From: Pirellulales bacterium
GTDB lineage: Bacteria; Planctomycetota; Planctomycetia; Pirellulales; JAICIG01
Assembly: GCA_025927475.1 (NCBI GenBank)
Contig: JAICLL010000010.1
Location: 1 to 64,000 of the forward strand
Direction of reading: 5' to 3'
Length of the DNA: 64,000 bases
A model generated the notes under the pieces. That model was given only the letters and a program-made list of their open reading frames with translations. It had not been told where the DNA came from and searched no databases. Each line of letters starts with the position of its first letter. Position 1 is the stretch's first letter. Both the position numbers and the translations under genes were made by a program. Of this stretch, positions 16,957 through 26,219 are shown one piece after another.

Positions 16957-19900
16957 TTACGTCTCCGAAGGCGCCGGCTCCGCCTCGCGATGCACGCCAA
17001 TCTGGTCAACGCCGTCGCCGTCCCAGTCGCCCACGACGGGCCGATGGTCGGCGTCGCCTAAGTTATGGTGCTGGTCGTGCTCGTCGAGGGCGCCATCGTG
17101 GTTGATGTCGATGTGCCACTGGCCGTCGCGATAAACGCCCAGTTCGTCGACGCCGTCGCCATCGAAATCGCCCACCACCGGACGGTCGCCCTTTTGCCCC
17201 ATGCGCAGCGAAATGTCGTGCGGGCCGCGCTTGCCGTCGCCGTCGACATCGAGAATCCAATGGCCGTCGTGGAAGACGCCGATCGAGTCGACGCCGGTGC
17301 CCGTCCAGTCGCCGGTGACCGGAATATCGTCGAACGTGCCGAAGTGAAACACGTGGTCGATCAGGTCTGCTCGCAAAGCGCCGCCGCGGGTGCGCTTCAT
17401 CTGGCGATAGCCGTGGGTGGCTTCGGTCGGTTCGGGCGGCAGGTTCTTATGGCCGGCGGCGGCATTGCCCGGCTCGGGCAGTCCCGGTTCCTTCTGCACC
17501 GCCCGTGGATCGCCGGCCCAGGCAGGACCATAAATGCCGATGTCGGTCTTGCCGTCGCCGTCCCAATCGCCGGTCACCGGCTTGTCGTCGCGGTTGCCTA
17601 GCCGCGCCCACAGATCGCCTTCGTCCCAGATGCCGTTGCCGTTCAGGTCGATGAACCACTCGCCATCTTTGAACACGCCCACGTCGGTCAGGCCGTCGCC
17701 ATCGAAGTCGCCGGTGACAGGCGTGCCGCCCAGTTTGCCGAAGACCAGCTTGCGGGCCTCCTCGGCCTGGGGATGCTGCGGATGCAAGGTCCACAGACCA
17801 TCACGCATGCGGGCGTTGTACCAGGCGGCCACGTCTGCCCGCATGCGAACCGTTTGCATGGCGCCGCCGAGTGCCGCTCGGTCGCCGCGGGCCATGCCGG
17901 CATCGATTACGCTCAGGTGCCAGGTGATGCCCGACACCGGAGAGCTGCCGAAGATGTACGGCGAGACGGCGGGCGAGGCCACCGGCTGGGCGATGGCAGG
18001 CGGCGTCGCCGGCAACACCGGCGCATTGGCGGCGAGCTGCGTGGGCGGATTGGGCGTCTCGGGGTTGGGAACCGGCGGTGTCGGCTGCGCCAGCAGAATC
18101 TCGCTGAAGTTGTTGTTGAGCGACGCGGCGCCGTTGCTGACCGGGATGCGCACAATTGCGTCGTGGTCGGCGCCGATGGACTGCACCAACGCATCGGAGG
18201 CCGAAACGCCGGCGCTCGGCACGCCGGCTTGAATCAACGTGGGACTGATCGCCAGACCGCCCAGCGTGCCGGCCTGGTCAATGCCGTCGATGTATCCATC
18301 GGGATGCACCTTGAGCACCGAATACAGCCCCGGCGGCAAGCCGCTGAACTGGTAAAAGCCATTGGCGTCGGTGGTCGTTTCGATGCGGTTGCCCGACCGA
18401 TCGAGCAGCGGCATACCGGTGGCGTCGGCCAGCAGCAGCGTGACGCCGGGCACCGGTGGATCACCGGGCACGCGCACGCCGTCGCGCAGGCTCGGCAGAT
18501 TGGCCAGAATGCCCGGTAGGTCTTGCGTGGGGTTGGCGGTGGTAATCGGCGGGCCATCGACAAACACAAACCCCGAGATGGTGCTGGGCGGCACCAGGCA
18601 GAAATTGTAACCGACGCCGATGACGCCGCTGTCGAGGTCGATGCCGGTGGTCTGGCCCTCGCCGGTGATCTGTCCGCCGGCGCTGCCCACGTGCTGGTCG
18701 CTATAAAAATATCCGGCGGGCGTGATTTCGCGCACGCCGTAGATGCCCGGATGCATGCCGCTGAACACGTATTGCCCGGCGGCGTCCGTCAGGGTGCTGC
18801 CGATGACGGTGTTGCCCGCGCCGAGCAATTGAATGGTCACGCCGGCCAGCGGCGGGTCGCTGGGCGTTGTCTCACAATCGCCATAGATTTCGAGCTTGAC
18901 GAAGCCGGCGATGCTGACGGGCAGGGCCTCGCAAAAATCGTAGCCCGTGGCGGCGGCGCCCGAACCCAGCGTGGCACCGGTGACATCGTTGAGACTGGCG
19001 ATGGCGCCGCCCGCCGTGCCCACATGCGCGTCGTCGTCAAAGTATCCGGCGGGCGTGATTTTGTGGACGCTATAGACGCCTGGCATCAAACCGCTAAAGG
19101 TATACACGCCGTTGGCGTCGGTCACCGCGGTGGCGATGACGTTGTCCGATGCGTCCCGCAGTTGCACCGTCACGCCTTGCAGCGGCGGAGCGTTGGGGTT
19201 CACATCGCAGTCGCCGTTGACGTCCACGTGTACGACGCCGCTGAGGCTGGCGGGCAAGCCCTCGCAAAAATCGTAGTTGAGGCCCTCGACGCCTGAAGTC
19301 AGCACCACGTTGCCGAGCGTCGAGACATCGACCATCGTTCCGCCGGCGCTGCCCACGTGGTTATCCGCGGCGAAGTAACCGGCGGGCGTTACGACATGCA
19401 CGCCGTAGGTGGCGGGCGGAAGCCCCGCGAAGTCATATTCACCCTGGGCATTGGTCGAGGTGGTTTTCAGCACCGCGCCATTGGCGTCGAGCAACTGCAC
19501 CGTGACGCCCGCAATCGGTGTGGCATTCGGATCGGTCTGGCAGTCGCCGTTCACGTCGGTGCGCACATGCCCGCTGATGCCGACGGGCAGGGCTTCGCAA
19601 AAGTCGTAGTCCAGTCCGTGGACGCCCGAAGTCAGCACCACGTTGCCGAGCGTCGAGATATCGACCATCGTTCCGCCGGCGCTGCCCACATGGTCGTCGG
19701 CGGCGAAATACCCGGCGGGCGTTACGACATGCACGCCGTAGGTGCTCGGCGGAAGTCCTTGAAAGGTGTATTCGCCGTTGGCGTCGGTGGACGTAGTCTT
19801 CAGCACGGTGCCATTCGCGTCGAGCAACTGCACCGTGACGCCGGCGATCGGCGTGGCATTCGGATCGGTCTGGCAGTCGCCGTTCACGTCGGTGCGCACA

Positions 19901-21708
19901 TGCCCGCTGATGCTGACGGGCAGCGCTTCGCAGAAATCATAGTTGAGGCCGTTGGCCCCCGAAGTCAGCACCACGCTGCCGAGCGTCGAGATATCGACCA
20001 TCGTTCCACCGGCGCTGCCCACGTGGTCGTCGGCGGCGAAATATCCGGCGGGCGTTACGGCATGCACGCCGTAGGTGCTCGGCGGCAACCCTTGGAAGTG
20101 ATATTCGCCGTTGGTGTCGGTGGTGGTGGTCTTCAGCACGTTGCCATTGGCGTCGAGCAACTGCATGACGACGCCCGCAATGGGCAACGCATTCGGATCG
20201 GTTTGGCAGTCGCCATCGACGTCGGTGCGCACATGCCCGCTGATGCTGACGGGCAACGCTTCGCAAAAGTCGTAATTGATGCCGACGATGGCCGAGGTGA
20301 GCTTGATGCCGGCAATGTTGTTCAGATCGACCAGCGTGCCACCGGCGCTGCCCACATGATCGTCGTCGTCAAAGTAGCCCGGCGGGGTTTGCTTGCGAAC
20401 GGCGTACGTGCCCGGCGCCAGGTTGGCGAATGAGTAATATCCCGCGGCGTCGGTGGCGGTGGTCGCCAGCACGTTGCCTTTGGCGTCGAGCAACTGCACC
20501 GTGACGCCCGCGATGGGCGTGGCGTTGGGATCGGTTTGGCAATCGCCGCCGTTGTCGGTGCGCACATGGCCGCTGATCGAGTTGGGCAGGGCCTGCGAAA
20601 AGTCGTTGTGTACGACGTCTTCGCCGCCGAGCACCACGATGCCGACGAGCGTGTGGGCATCGAGCGACGTGCCATTCGTCACGCCGACCACATTGCCCGG
20701 CGAAGAGCCGACGGCAAAATATCCGACCGGCTGCGTCTCGACAATTTCGTACTGGCCCGGCAGCACGCCGGTGATTTTATAGTGGCCGTTGGCGTCGGTG
20801 GTGGCAGAGACGCCGGTGGGCACGTAGCTGGCGCCGTTGTAGCTGAGCAGCGAGAGTTGCGCCGCGGGAATGCCGCCTTCGCCCGGCTGCTGCACGTTGT
20901 CCAGATTGGGATCGACATACACGGTGCCTTCGAGCGTGATCGGCAACGGCGTCTGCTGGCCGCCGGTAAACGTGCCCGCCGTGTAGACGGGCCGCGAAAC
21001 ACTGTTGGGCTGCGATTGCCCCGGCACATAACCGCCGAGATAGCTGTCGTCTGGCAGCGGCAGGCCGCTGGCTTGTTGCGCCGGGTCGAAGGCGTCTTGA
21101 AACGTGCCGGCTGCGGTAAACGGCTGGTAGTGCGGCGCGGCGAAGGCGCCGGTCAACGTCGAGCCTTCCAGTTCTTTGCCGTTGACCGTGGCGTCGGCGC
21201 CGTTGTGGCCCATGTCGTCGACGTCGACGGTGAAGATCACTTGCTTGCCCGCGGTGAAGCCGGCAAAGTTGAGGACCAATTGGGTACCGCCATTGACCAC
21301 CGATTGCGAGGTGACTTGCACGCCGTCGCTGGAGACCACATCGAGCGGCGAGGCGCCATAGACCCCGGGCGAGCCTGTCGCGGTGTTAAAAAACGGATCG
21401 CCCGGCTGAGCCAGCGGGTTGCCATGCGGATCGGTCGTGATGGTGAGCTGCTGCAGTTCGGTGCCGGCCGCCCCGCCGCTCCACGTGACGGTGAAGGCGT
21501 TGGGGACCGAGTCGTTGCCACTGGCGGGATCGAAATAAACCGCTCCGAAGTGGATGTCGGCGGCCATGAGAAACCGCTCTTCGATCCGCTCGAAACGGCA
21601 GATGCGCCAGCGGCGCGTATCGCTGACGACCGGCGCCGTGTGGCGATCCGCCGAGCGGGCCGTCGATCGTCCGCCCCGCCGCTTCGCAGTCTTATGAGCT
21701 ACAGCCAC
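16957..21708 (-). CDS. Giant SdrD-B repeat surface protein with FG-GAP-like C-terminus
   Basis: 1583 aa. After a basic leader comes RFERIEERFLMAAD, the N-terminal motif common on planctomycete exported giants. An N-terminal cadherin-like/Ca-binding region follows, then eight SdrD-B-like repeats of about 105-115 aa. Four of these are nearly identical (ISGHVRTD..GDCQTDPNA, then AGVTVQLLDANG.VLKTT, then GSAGGTMVDIS). A proline-rich spacer follows, then five GDFDGDG..D.GV-type beads. The repeats suggest an extended calcium-stabilised stalk at the cell surface. GTG 21708 is chosen because GGGAGA lies 7 bp upstream; the open frame to 21828 is translated repeat DNA (see 21756-21889). Confidence 0.8.
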   Translation of the reverse strand: MAVAHKTAKRRGGRSTARSADRHTAPVVSDTRRWRICRFERIEERFLMAADIHFGAVYFDPASGNDSVPNAFTVTWSGGAAGTELQQLTITTDPHGNPLAQPGDPFFNTATGSPGVYGASPLDVVSSDGVQVTSQSVVNGGTQLVLNFAGFTAGKQVIFTVDVDDMGHNGADATVNGKELEGSTLTGAFAAPHYQPFTAAGTFQDAFDPAQQASGLPLPDDSYLGGYVPGQSQPNSVSRPVYTAGTFTGGQQTPLPITLEGTVYVDPNLDNVQQPGEGGIPAAQLSLLSYNGASYVPTGVSATTDANGHYKITGVLPGQYEIVETQPVGYFAVGSSPGNVVGVTNGTSLDAHTLVGIVVLGGEDVVHNDFSQALPNSISGHVRTDNGGDCQTDPNATPIAGVTVQLLDAKGNVLATTATDAAGYYSFANLAPGTYAVRKQTPPGYFDDDDHVGSAGGTLVDLNNIAGIKLTSAIVGINYDFCEALPVSISGHVRTDVDGDCQTDPNALPIAGVVMQLLDANGNVLKTTTTDTNGEYHFQGLPPSTYGVHAVTPAGYFAADDHVGSAGGTMVDISTLGSVVLTSGANGLNYDFCEALPVSISGHVRTDVNGDCQTDPNATPIAGVTVQLLDANGTVLKTTSTDANGEYTFQGLPPSTYGVHVVTPAGYFAADDHVGSAGGTMVDISTLGNVVLTSGVHGLDYDFCEALPVGISGHVRTDVNGDCQTDPNATPIAGVTVQLLDANGAVLKTTSTNAQGEYDFAGLPPATYGVHVVTPAGYFAADNHVGSAGGTMVDVSTLGNVVLTSGVEGLNYDFCEGLPASLSGVVHVDVNGDCDVNPNAPPLQGVTVQLRDASDNVIATAVTDANGVYTFSGLMPGVYSVHKITPAGYFDDDAHVGTAGGAIASLNDVTGATLGSGAAATGYDFCEALPVSIAGFVKLEIYGDCETTPSDPPLAGVTIQLLGAGNTVIGSTLTDAAGQYVFSGMHPGIYGVREITPAGYFYSDQHVGSAGGQITGEGQTTGIDLDSGVIGVGYNFCLVPPSTISGFVFVDGPPITTANPTQDLPGILANLPSLRDGVRVPGDPPVPGVTLLLADATGMPLLDRSGNRIETTTDANGFYQFSGLPPGLYSVLKVHPDGYIDGIDQAGTLGGLAISPTLIQAGVPSAGVSASDALVQSIGADHDAIVRIPVSNGAASLNNNFSEILLAQPTPPVPNPETPNPPTQLAANAPVLPATPPAIAQPVASPAVSPYIFGSSPVSGITWHLSVIDAGMARGDRAALGGAMQTVRMRADVAAWYNARMRDGLWTLHPQHPQAEEARKLVFGKLGGTPVTGDFDGDGLTDVGVFKDGEWFIDLNGNGIWDEGDLWARLGNRDDKPVTGDWDGDGKTDIGIYGPAWAGDPRAVQKEPGLPEPGNAAAGHKNLPPEPTEATHGYRQMKRTRGGALRADLIDHVFHFGTFDDIPVTGDWTGTGVDSIGVFHDGHWILDVDGDGKRGPHDISLRMGQKGDRPVVGDFDGDGVDELGVYRDGQWHIDINHDGALDEHDQHHNLGDADHRPVVGDWDGDGVDQIGVHREAEPAPSET

Positions 21709-21755
21709 AAACGTTTCTCCCGTATCCCGGCACTTCGAGGCCGGCTGCGACGCTT

Positions 21756-21889
21756 CTGTAGGGAACGGACACCGTGCCGTTCCGCGTGGGGCGGCGCGAC
21801 GTCGCACCGCGCTCTGGCGGAATGCCAAGGAGCGTCCGAATGACGTCTAGTCGCAGTTTACGGAACGGCACGAGGTCCGTTCCCTACAG
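21756..21889. repeat. REP-like inverted repeat upstream of the SdrD-B gene
   Basis: Arms 21756-21784 (CTGTAGGGAACGGACACCG...) and 21861-21889 are near-perfect inverted copies. The inner sequence GTGGGGCGGCGCGACGTCG is shared with the element at 44621-44710. The element lies between the SdrD-B start and the WD40 gene. A CTGAATCCCGAATCC-like tract follows at 21915-21945. Confidence 0.8.
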
Positions 21890-21947
21890 ACTTGTCGTAC
21901 ACCTGCCCTCGCTCCCTGAATCCTGAATCCCGAATCCCGACCCCTGC

Positions 21948-22970
21948 TTACTTCTTTCTGGCCGCTTGCCGCACCGGCTCGGTCCACGAATGCTCGCCGA
22001 GTTTCCAGAGCCGCACGGTGGTGTCGAAGCTGCCCGAAGCCAGCACGCCGCGCGCGGTGTTCCACGCCAGGCACGAAACCGAGCCGGCGTGCCCGATCAA
22101 CTCCAACGGCTCATTGCCGCTGGCCAGGTCCCAAACGCGAATCAGATTGGCGCTGCTGCCCACCGCCAATTTGCCCTCACCGCAGAACGACAAGGCCAGA
22201 GTTTTGCCGGGCCGGCTGGGCAGCTCGCGCGAAAGTTCGCCGCTGGCCGTGTCATACATTCGCACGAAGCGGCCGTCACCGCCGCAGGCCAACTGCCGCC
22301 CATCGGCCGAAAACGCCAACGCGCGAATTCGCTGCCGGTCGGCGTCGAGGTCGCGCAGCAGCTTGCCTTCGGGCAATTGCCACAGGCGAATCCGGCCGTT
22401 GCGTCCCGCGACCGCCAGCAGCTTGCCGTCGGGCGAAAGAGCCAATGCCCGATTGTCGATGCTCGGCGCCGCAAGCTGCCGAAGCAATTTGCCGGTGCGG
22501 CCATCGATCACTTGCACTTGCTCGCCAAAGCCGGCGGCGGCCAAGATGGCGCCGTCGCTGCTATAAGCCAGTGCGTAGATGGCGTGAGTGAGCGGAGGCG
22601 GCTTGGTCCAGGGCTTACCGGTTTTGAGGTCCCAGAGCGTGATCGAGCGGTCTTCGCCGGCTGACGCCAAACGATGTGCAGCGGCGTCGAAGGCCAGCGC
22701 TCGCACCCAATCGGTATGATCGCACAGCTCGCGGATGAGGCTGCCGTCGTCGAGGTTCCAGAGCCTTACCACATGATCGTCGCCACCGGTGGCCAGCGTG
22801 CGTCCCTCGGCGTCGATGGCCACCGCGGTGACCACCGGCACGGCGCCTTTGGTCAGATGCTCTCGCGGCATCAGAATCTGGTCGGCGGTGAGCCGGTAGA
22901 CCGACTGAGCGCGGACTGGGCCGCAGCAAGCGAGGCACGCCAGCGTTACACCGATCGTGCGAAGAGACAT
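21948..22970 (-). CDS. Exported WD40-repeat protein
   Basis: 340 aa with a signal peptide (MSLRTIGVTLACLACCGPVRAQ). About seven WD40 blades follow, for example LATGGDDHVVRLWNLDDGSL, LASAGEDRSITLWDL and VLASGSFDTTVRLWKLG, predicting one beta-propeller in the periplasm. It has no catalytic motif; a scaffold role is usual for such proteins. The ATG at 22970 gives a clean signal peptide, and the GTG at 22979 adds three residues. It is followed by a degenerate GAATCCC-rich tract after its stop. Confidence 0.75.
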   Translation of the reverse strand: MSLRTIGVTLACLACCGPVRAQSVYRLTADQILMPREHLTKGAVPVVTAVAIDAEGRTLATGGDDHVVRLWNLDDGSLIRELCDHTDWVRALAFDAAAHRLASAGEDRSITLWDLKTGKPWTKPPPLTHAIYALAYSSDGAILAAAGFGEQVQVIDGRTGKLLRQLAAPSIDNRALALSPDGKLLAVAGRNGRIRLWQLPEGKLLRDLDADRQRIRALAFSADGRQLACGGDGRFVRMYDTASGELSRELPSRPGKTLALSFCGEGKLAVGSSANLIRVWDLASGNEPLELIGHAGSVSCLAWNTARGVLASGSFDTTVRLWKLGEHSWTEPVRQAARKK

Positions 22971-23162
22971 CTGGGGCACGATGTTCGTCCTTGAACCCGA
23001 TCATCCGGCGGGCGCACATGTCTGCGTCCGCGCCGCGCGTAGCGGCGCAATCGTTTATCGGTTCAAAAGAAGACCCAACATCAGGCGAATCGCCAGAGTT
23101 TTCCGGTTAGGCCGAGTTGCCAAGCTGCGTAGGGGGTAGGGAGATGGCCCGCAACGAACTGC

Positions 23163-23444
23163 CTATTGCGCGCCGCCGGCAGTTGCGGGCGTGCTGGTCG
23201 CGGAGCGCTGCTGAATCTGCTCAAGGGTTTGCCCCAGACGTTTCCGGCCTCCGCCGGCTGGCTTTGAAGGGGTCGGCTCGGCGGAGAGCAGCGGCTTGGG
23301 CTGACGAAGCACCGCCAGCAACTGCGGGCTGATGTCTTCGCCATCGACGGGCGTGCCGAGTTGCTCGACCGCGTCGGAAAAGCCCAGAAGAACGGCCCGC
23401 TTTACGTTTTCACGCACCCAGCCGTAAAAGCCCAACTTACTCAT
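23163..23444 (-). CDS. Small conserved planctomycete protein (MSKLGFYGWVRE family)
   Basis: 93 aa beginning MSKLGFYGWVRENVKRAVLLGFSD cut as MSKLGFYGWVRENVKRAVLL. The ATG at 23444 has an AGGAGG ribosome site 7 bp upstream, so the longer frame to 23645 is rejected. The first 45 residues look like an amphipathic helical domain; the rest is basic, proline-rich and probably disordered. From memory, very similar short proteins are found in many planctomycetes without a function. It lies 145 bp after the PIN-TRAM gene on the same strand. Confidence 0.65.
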   Translation of the reverse strand: MSKLGFYGWVRENVKRAVLLGFSDAVEQLGTPVDGEDISPQLLAVLRQPKPLLSAEPTPSKPAGGGRKRLGQTLEQIQQRSATSTPATAGGAQ

Positions 23445-23589
23445 CTTGCCGCCTCCTGCTGCAACGGATACCACAACCTGAACGGCACGGACACGGTTGT
23501 CCGTGCGGCCGCCGATAGTAGCGGCGCGGCGAGTGCCGGCAAAGGTCATTTTCGCCAGCAGCGTGAGGGCCTCACCGAGCGTATGAGAT

Positions 23590-24648
23590 TCAACCTGCCG
23601 GCGCCTTGGCGGTGTCTCTGCGAACCACCGATTCGCAACGCCCAAATATCATTCGACCGGCGCTGGTTTGCAACACGCTGGTGACCGCAACTTTCACCAG
23701 CTTATTCAAATGTTCGCGGCCCCCCTCGACAACGATCATGGTGCCATCGTCCAGATAGCCGATGCCCTGACCCGGCTCTTCGCCCGGCTTGACCAATTGC
23801 ACTTCGAGCGATTCGCCGGGCAGAAAAATTGGCTTGAGCGCATTGGCCAGATCGTTCAAATTGATCACATCGACGCCGTGCAGCCGTGCCACTTTGTTCA
23901 GGTTGTAATCGTTGGTCACCACCTTGCCGTCGAGATGCTTGGCCAGCAGCACCAGCTTCAGGTCGACCGGTTGACCTTCGAACTCGGGCAGATTGCGGTC
24001 GAAAATCTGCAAGTCGATGCCGGGGTTCGAGCGAAGGCGGTTGAGAATGTCGAGCCCGCGGCGGCCGCGGCTGCGGCGCAGCCGGTCGGAGCTGTCGGCG
24101 ATGCCTTGCAGCTCGCCCAGCACGAACCGAGGCATAATCAACTGGCTGTCGAGCACTTTGGTCTCGACCACGTCGGCAATGCGGCCGTCGATCACCACGC
24201 TGGTGTCGAGCACGAACGGTTTGAGTCCCTTGACCTCCTTCGAGAACTCGACATAGGGGATGACAAAGCGAAAGTCGTTGCGCGTCTGCATCAACAGGCT
24301 GATGCAGGTGTAGCAAAGCACCAAGGCCATCACCAGCCGTATGCACTCGCGGGGCCAGGGAGCAAGCGGCATGACGGGCGACAGCGCCAGCCCCACCACA
24401 TACGACAGAAACAGCCCCACGATCAGCCCAAAATAGACTGACGAAATCACGTCGAGCGGCTTGCGCGGCGAGAGCGTATCAACCGCCACCACCAGCGACG
24501 AAACCAGCAAAATGCCGACGAACACGGCCCAGGGCAGCCAAACCGGCTGCCCGGGCATCTGGTCGGACTGGACCAGCGACACGGCCACGCCTCCTGCCAC
24601 CAGGAAAAACAGCGACCGCAAAACAATCAAAGACACCGGCGATTTCAT
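23590..24648 (-). CDS. Membrane-anchored PIN-TRAM domain protein (YacL-like)
   Basis: 352 aa. Four N-terminal membrane helices are followed by a PIN nuclease domain with acidic residues in KPFVLDTSVVIDGRIADV, LGELQGIADSSD and VVTNDYNLNKVA. A C-terminal TRAM RNA-binding domain follows (LPGESLEVQLVKPGEEPGQG, IGYLDDGTMIVVEGG). This is the organisation of B. subtilis YacL, a predicted membrane-bound RNase. The ATG at 24648 (MKSPVSLIVLRSLFFL) starts the first helix. A good promoter lies upstream (24701-24729), so the gene is probably transcribed alone or with the 93-aa gene downstream. Confidence 0.88.
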   Translation of the reverse strand: MKSPVSLIVLRSLFFLVAGGVAVSLVQSDQMPGQPVWLPWAVFVGILLVSSLVVAVDTLSPRKPLDVISSVYFGLIVGLFLSYVVGLALSPVMPLAPWPRECIRLVMALVLCYTCISLLMQTRNDFRFVIPYVEFSKEVKGLKPFVLDTSVVIDGRIADVVETKVLDSQLIMPRFVLGELQGIADSSDRLRRSRGRRGLDILNRLRSNPGIDLQIFDRNLPEFEGQPVDLKLVLLAKHLDGKVVTNDYNLNKVARLHGVDVINLNDLANALKPIFLPGESLEVQLVKPGEEPGQGIGYLDDGTMIVVEGGREHLNKLVKVAVTSVLQTSAGRMIFGRCESVVRRDTAKAPAG

Positions 24649-24700
24649 CAAGTCCCCGTCCCGTAACGAAGTGCCGAGGCAATCCCTCCACGCGATGGGA

Positions 24701-24729
24701 ATTATACCATCCCCATGGGCGGGTGCCCA
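24701..24729 (-). promoter_or_regulatory. Candidate promoter of the PIN-TRAM gene
   Basis: On the minus strand TGGGCA (24729-24724), a 17-bp spacer and a perfect TATAAT (24706-24701) lie about 53 bp before the ATG at 24648. Confidence 0.5.
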
Positions 24730-24792
24730 GGAACCGCCCGTGCGGGTAGTGATACTATTTCGCACGGAATGGGCAAACCGACATCGGGTAGT

Positions 24793-25323
24793 CTACCATC
24801 TTTTTCTGGAACGCCTTAGCCGTCGTGGCGCGGGTTGACCATTCGGCGTAGGCGGGGCGGCTATCGCCTGCTCGCGTGTAACCCTGATTAAAAGCGGCAT
24901 GCTCGTTAACCGCTTTTCATCCACAAGAACATGAATCCAAAAAAGACCGCCGTCCACGACTCCGATCGACTGGTGTATTCGTAAGTTGATGCCGCCTTGC
25001 GCCGGCTCCGATAAGGTCAAAATTTGTTCGTAACCAGTTTTTTTGGATCCTGATGGCGATTCGACAACCAGGCGAATTGAGTGTTCGCCAGGAGAGTCTC
25101 CGCTTTTGAGAATTACGACCGACCAAACGTCAACAGACAAGCGGTTTTCTTTGGAAGGAAAATCTGGCGGGGTGGACGGATCAATTACGGCAGTAATACT
25201 GTCGATGATCCGCACGGGGGTCAAGCAGCCGTCCTTGCCCTCGATCACCGATTCGCAAAAGACGGCCGCAGCAACGTACGGGCCGCGCTTGGGCCTTGGT
25301 CTTTGTGGTCGTTTCTTTGCCAT
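24793..25323 (-). CDS. DUF6941-like protein, third gene of a toxin-antitoxin operon
   Basis: 176 aa. A basic N-terminus leads into AAAVFCESVIEGKDGCLTPV and RIIDSITAVI, which resemble the DUF6941 family start (Cys, GxLS-like and RiiD elements). The middle is beta-rich (SPGEHSIRLVVESPSG, GGLFWIHVLVDEKRLT) and the C-terminus is Arg/Pro-rich. It starts 5 bp after the antitoxin stop, so it is almost certainly cotranscribed with the toxin and antitoxin. No activity is known for the family. It looks less GC-rich than nearby housekeeping genes, in line with acquisition as part of a cassette. Confidence 0.65.
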   Translation of the reverse strand: MAKKRPQRPRPKRGPYVAAAVFCESVIEGKDGCLTPVRIIDSITAVIDPSTPPDFPSKENRLSVDVWSVVILKSGDSPGEHSIRLVVESPSGSKKTGYEQILTLSEPAQGGINLRIHQSIGVVDGGLFWIHVLVDEKRLTSMPLLIRVTREQAIAAPPTPNGQPAPRRLRRSRKRW

Positions 25324-25328
25324 CGGAA

Positions 25329-25757
25329 TTAGCCAGCTACTTTGAACTGAATCGTCTCCACGCGGTTCACGCTTGTTGAGGCCAGTCGTTGCTGTTCGGT
25401 TTCGCTCGCAACCGTCGGGGTGCTTCCAGTAACTGCTTCGATGCGGGCATGAGGAACCGCTGTCACCGCTGGCGCATTACTGACATGAATAGGCCCATAG
25501 GACGAGTGATATGCGAGACCAAGCACCGCAAATGCATCGGCCACCGTGCGCACCGTCTTGTTTGCTTCGCCATCAAGCATTTGCGTAACCCACCCTTTTG
25601 TCTTTCCTAGACGAGCAGCGAGCTCGGCGCGGCTCACGCCGAATTTCTTCATGGCTTCTTCAAGTTTCTGCGTAACGTCGAAGATGGCGCGCTCCTGCTG
25701 AAAGAGGCGCATGTTGACCGGATCTGAGACGTATTCTTCAACAAGCGTCTTGGTCAT
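25329..25757 (-). CDS. XRE-type HTH antitoxin
   Basis: 142 aa from the ATG at 25757, which overlaps the toxin stop as ATGA. Residues about 20-75 carry a DNA-binding helix-turn-helix: EEAMKKFGVSRAELAARLGK, then KGWVTQMLDGEANKTV and RTVADAFAVLG. The C-terminal half is Ala/Thr/Val-rich and less ordered, and could contact the toxin. It should neutralise the upstream Gp49-like toxin and repress the operon through the palindrome at 26221-26238. A longer frame starting at 25793 would overlap the toxin by 40 bp and is not needed. Confidence 0.8.
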   Translation of the reverse strand: MTKTLVEEYVSDPVNMRLFQQERAIFDVTQKLEEAMKKFGVSRAELAARLGKTKGWVTQMLDGEANKTVRTVADAFAVLGLAYHSSYGPIHVSNAPAVTAVPHARIEAVTGSTPTVASETEQQRLASTSVNRVETIQFKVAG

Positions 25758-26215
25758 CGCTTCTTCTTTCTTGATAGCTGTGTCCTCTGCCAATACTCCA
25801 CTTCGATCGACTGTGCGCGGTGCACTTCGCTTTGCGGCCAGTCTCCTAACCCCTTTCGGGCGCCCGGTTTAACAAAGCCATGCGTAACAATCCAGGCGTT
25901 TCCATCGCGAAAGCAAGGGAATCGGATCTGGATGTTCGCGACTTCGTGTCTAAAGGCCCAAAGATTTCCCATCTCTTTCTTAAAACGCTTGTCGGGCATC
26001 TCAGCAGGGCCATAATTCGCCATGTGCTGAAACAGAATCAAAAACCTCGCTTGTGCACTCGCTTGTGGCTCGTCGGCGCCCTTTTCGCGAATCTGCTTGC
26101 AATCGACGTCGAAGAACAACTTCGCGGGAATCTTGCCCGATTGCAGCACTGCGAACTCGACGGTACCCCAGGCGCCGCTGGCCGCGATAAAAGTTGGGCG
26201 CGCGATCTTAGCCAT
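25754..26215 (-). CDS. Gp49-like (HigB/RelE superfamily) toxin
   Basis: 153 aa. The central block EMGNLWAFRHEVANIQIRF, then RDGNAWIVTHGFVKPGAR and a later VHRAQSIEVEY, matches the phage-derived Gp49-like (DUF891) toxin family. These are RelE-fold endoribonucleases that cut mRNA, often at the ribosome. It is longer than the usual 110 aa, mainly at the N-terminus. It is first in the operon, as in HigBA systems. No ribosome site is visible before the ATG; the promoter is so close that the mRNA would be leaderless. Confidence 0.78.
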   Translation of the reverse strand: MAKIARPTFIAASGAWGTVEFAVLQSGKIPAKLFFDVDCKQIREKGADEPQASAQARFLILFQHMANYGPAEMPDKRFKKEMGNLWAFRHEVANIQIRFPCFRDGNAWIVTHGFVKPGARKGLGDWPQSEVHRAQSIEVEYWQRTQLSRKKKR

Positions 26216-26219
26216 CTAT

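Noticed and set aside
18900-20600. Regularly spaced repeats that could suggest a CRISPR array
   Set aside because: The period is over 300 bp and in frame; these are SdrD-B protein repeats.
21709-21828. N-terminal extension of the SdrD-B protein
   Set aside because: These 40 codons run through the REP-like element at 21756-21889 and have no conserved protein signal. The GTG at 21708 has a better ribosome site.
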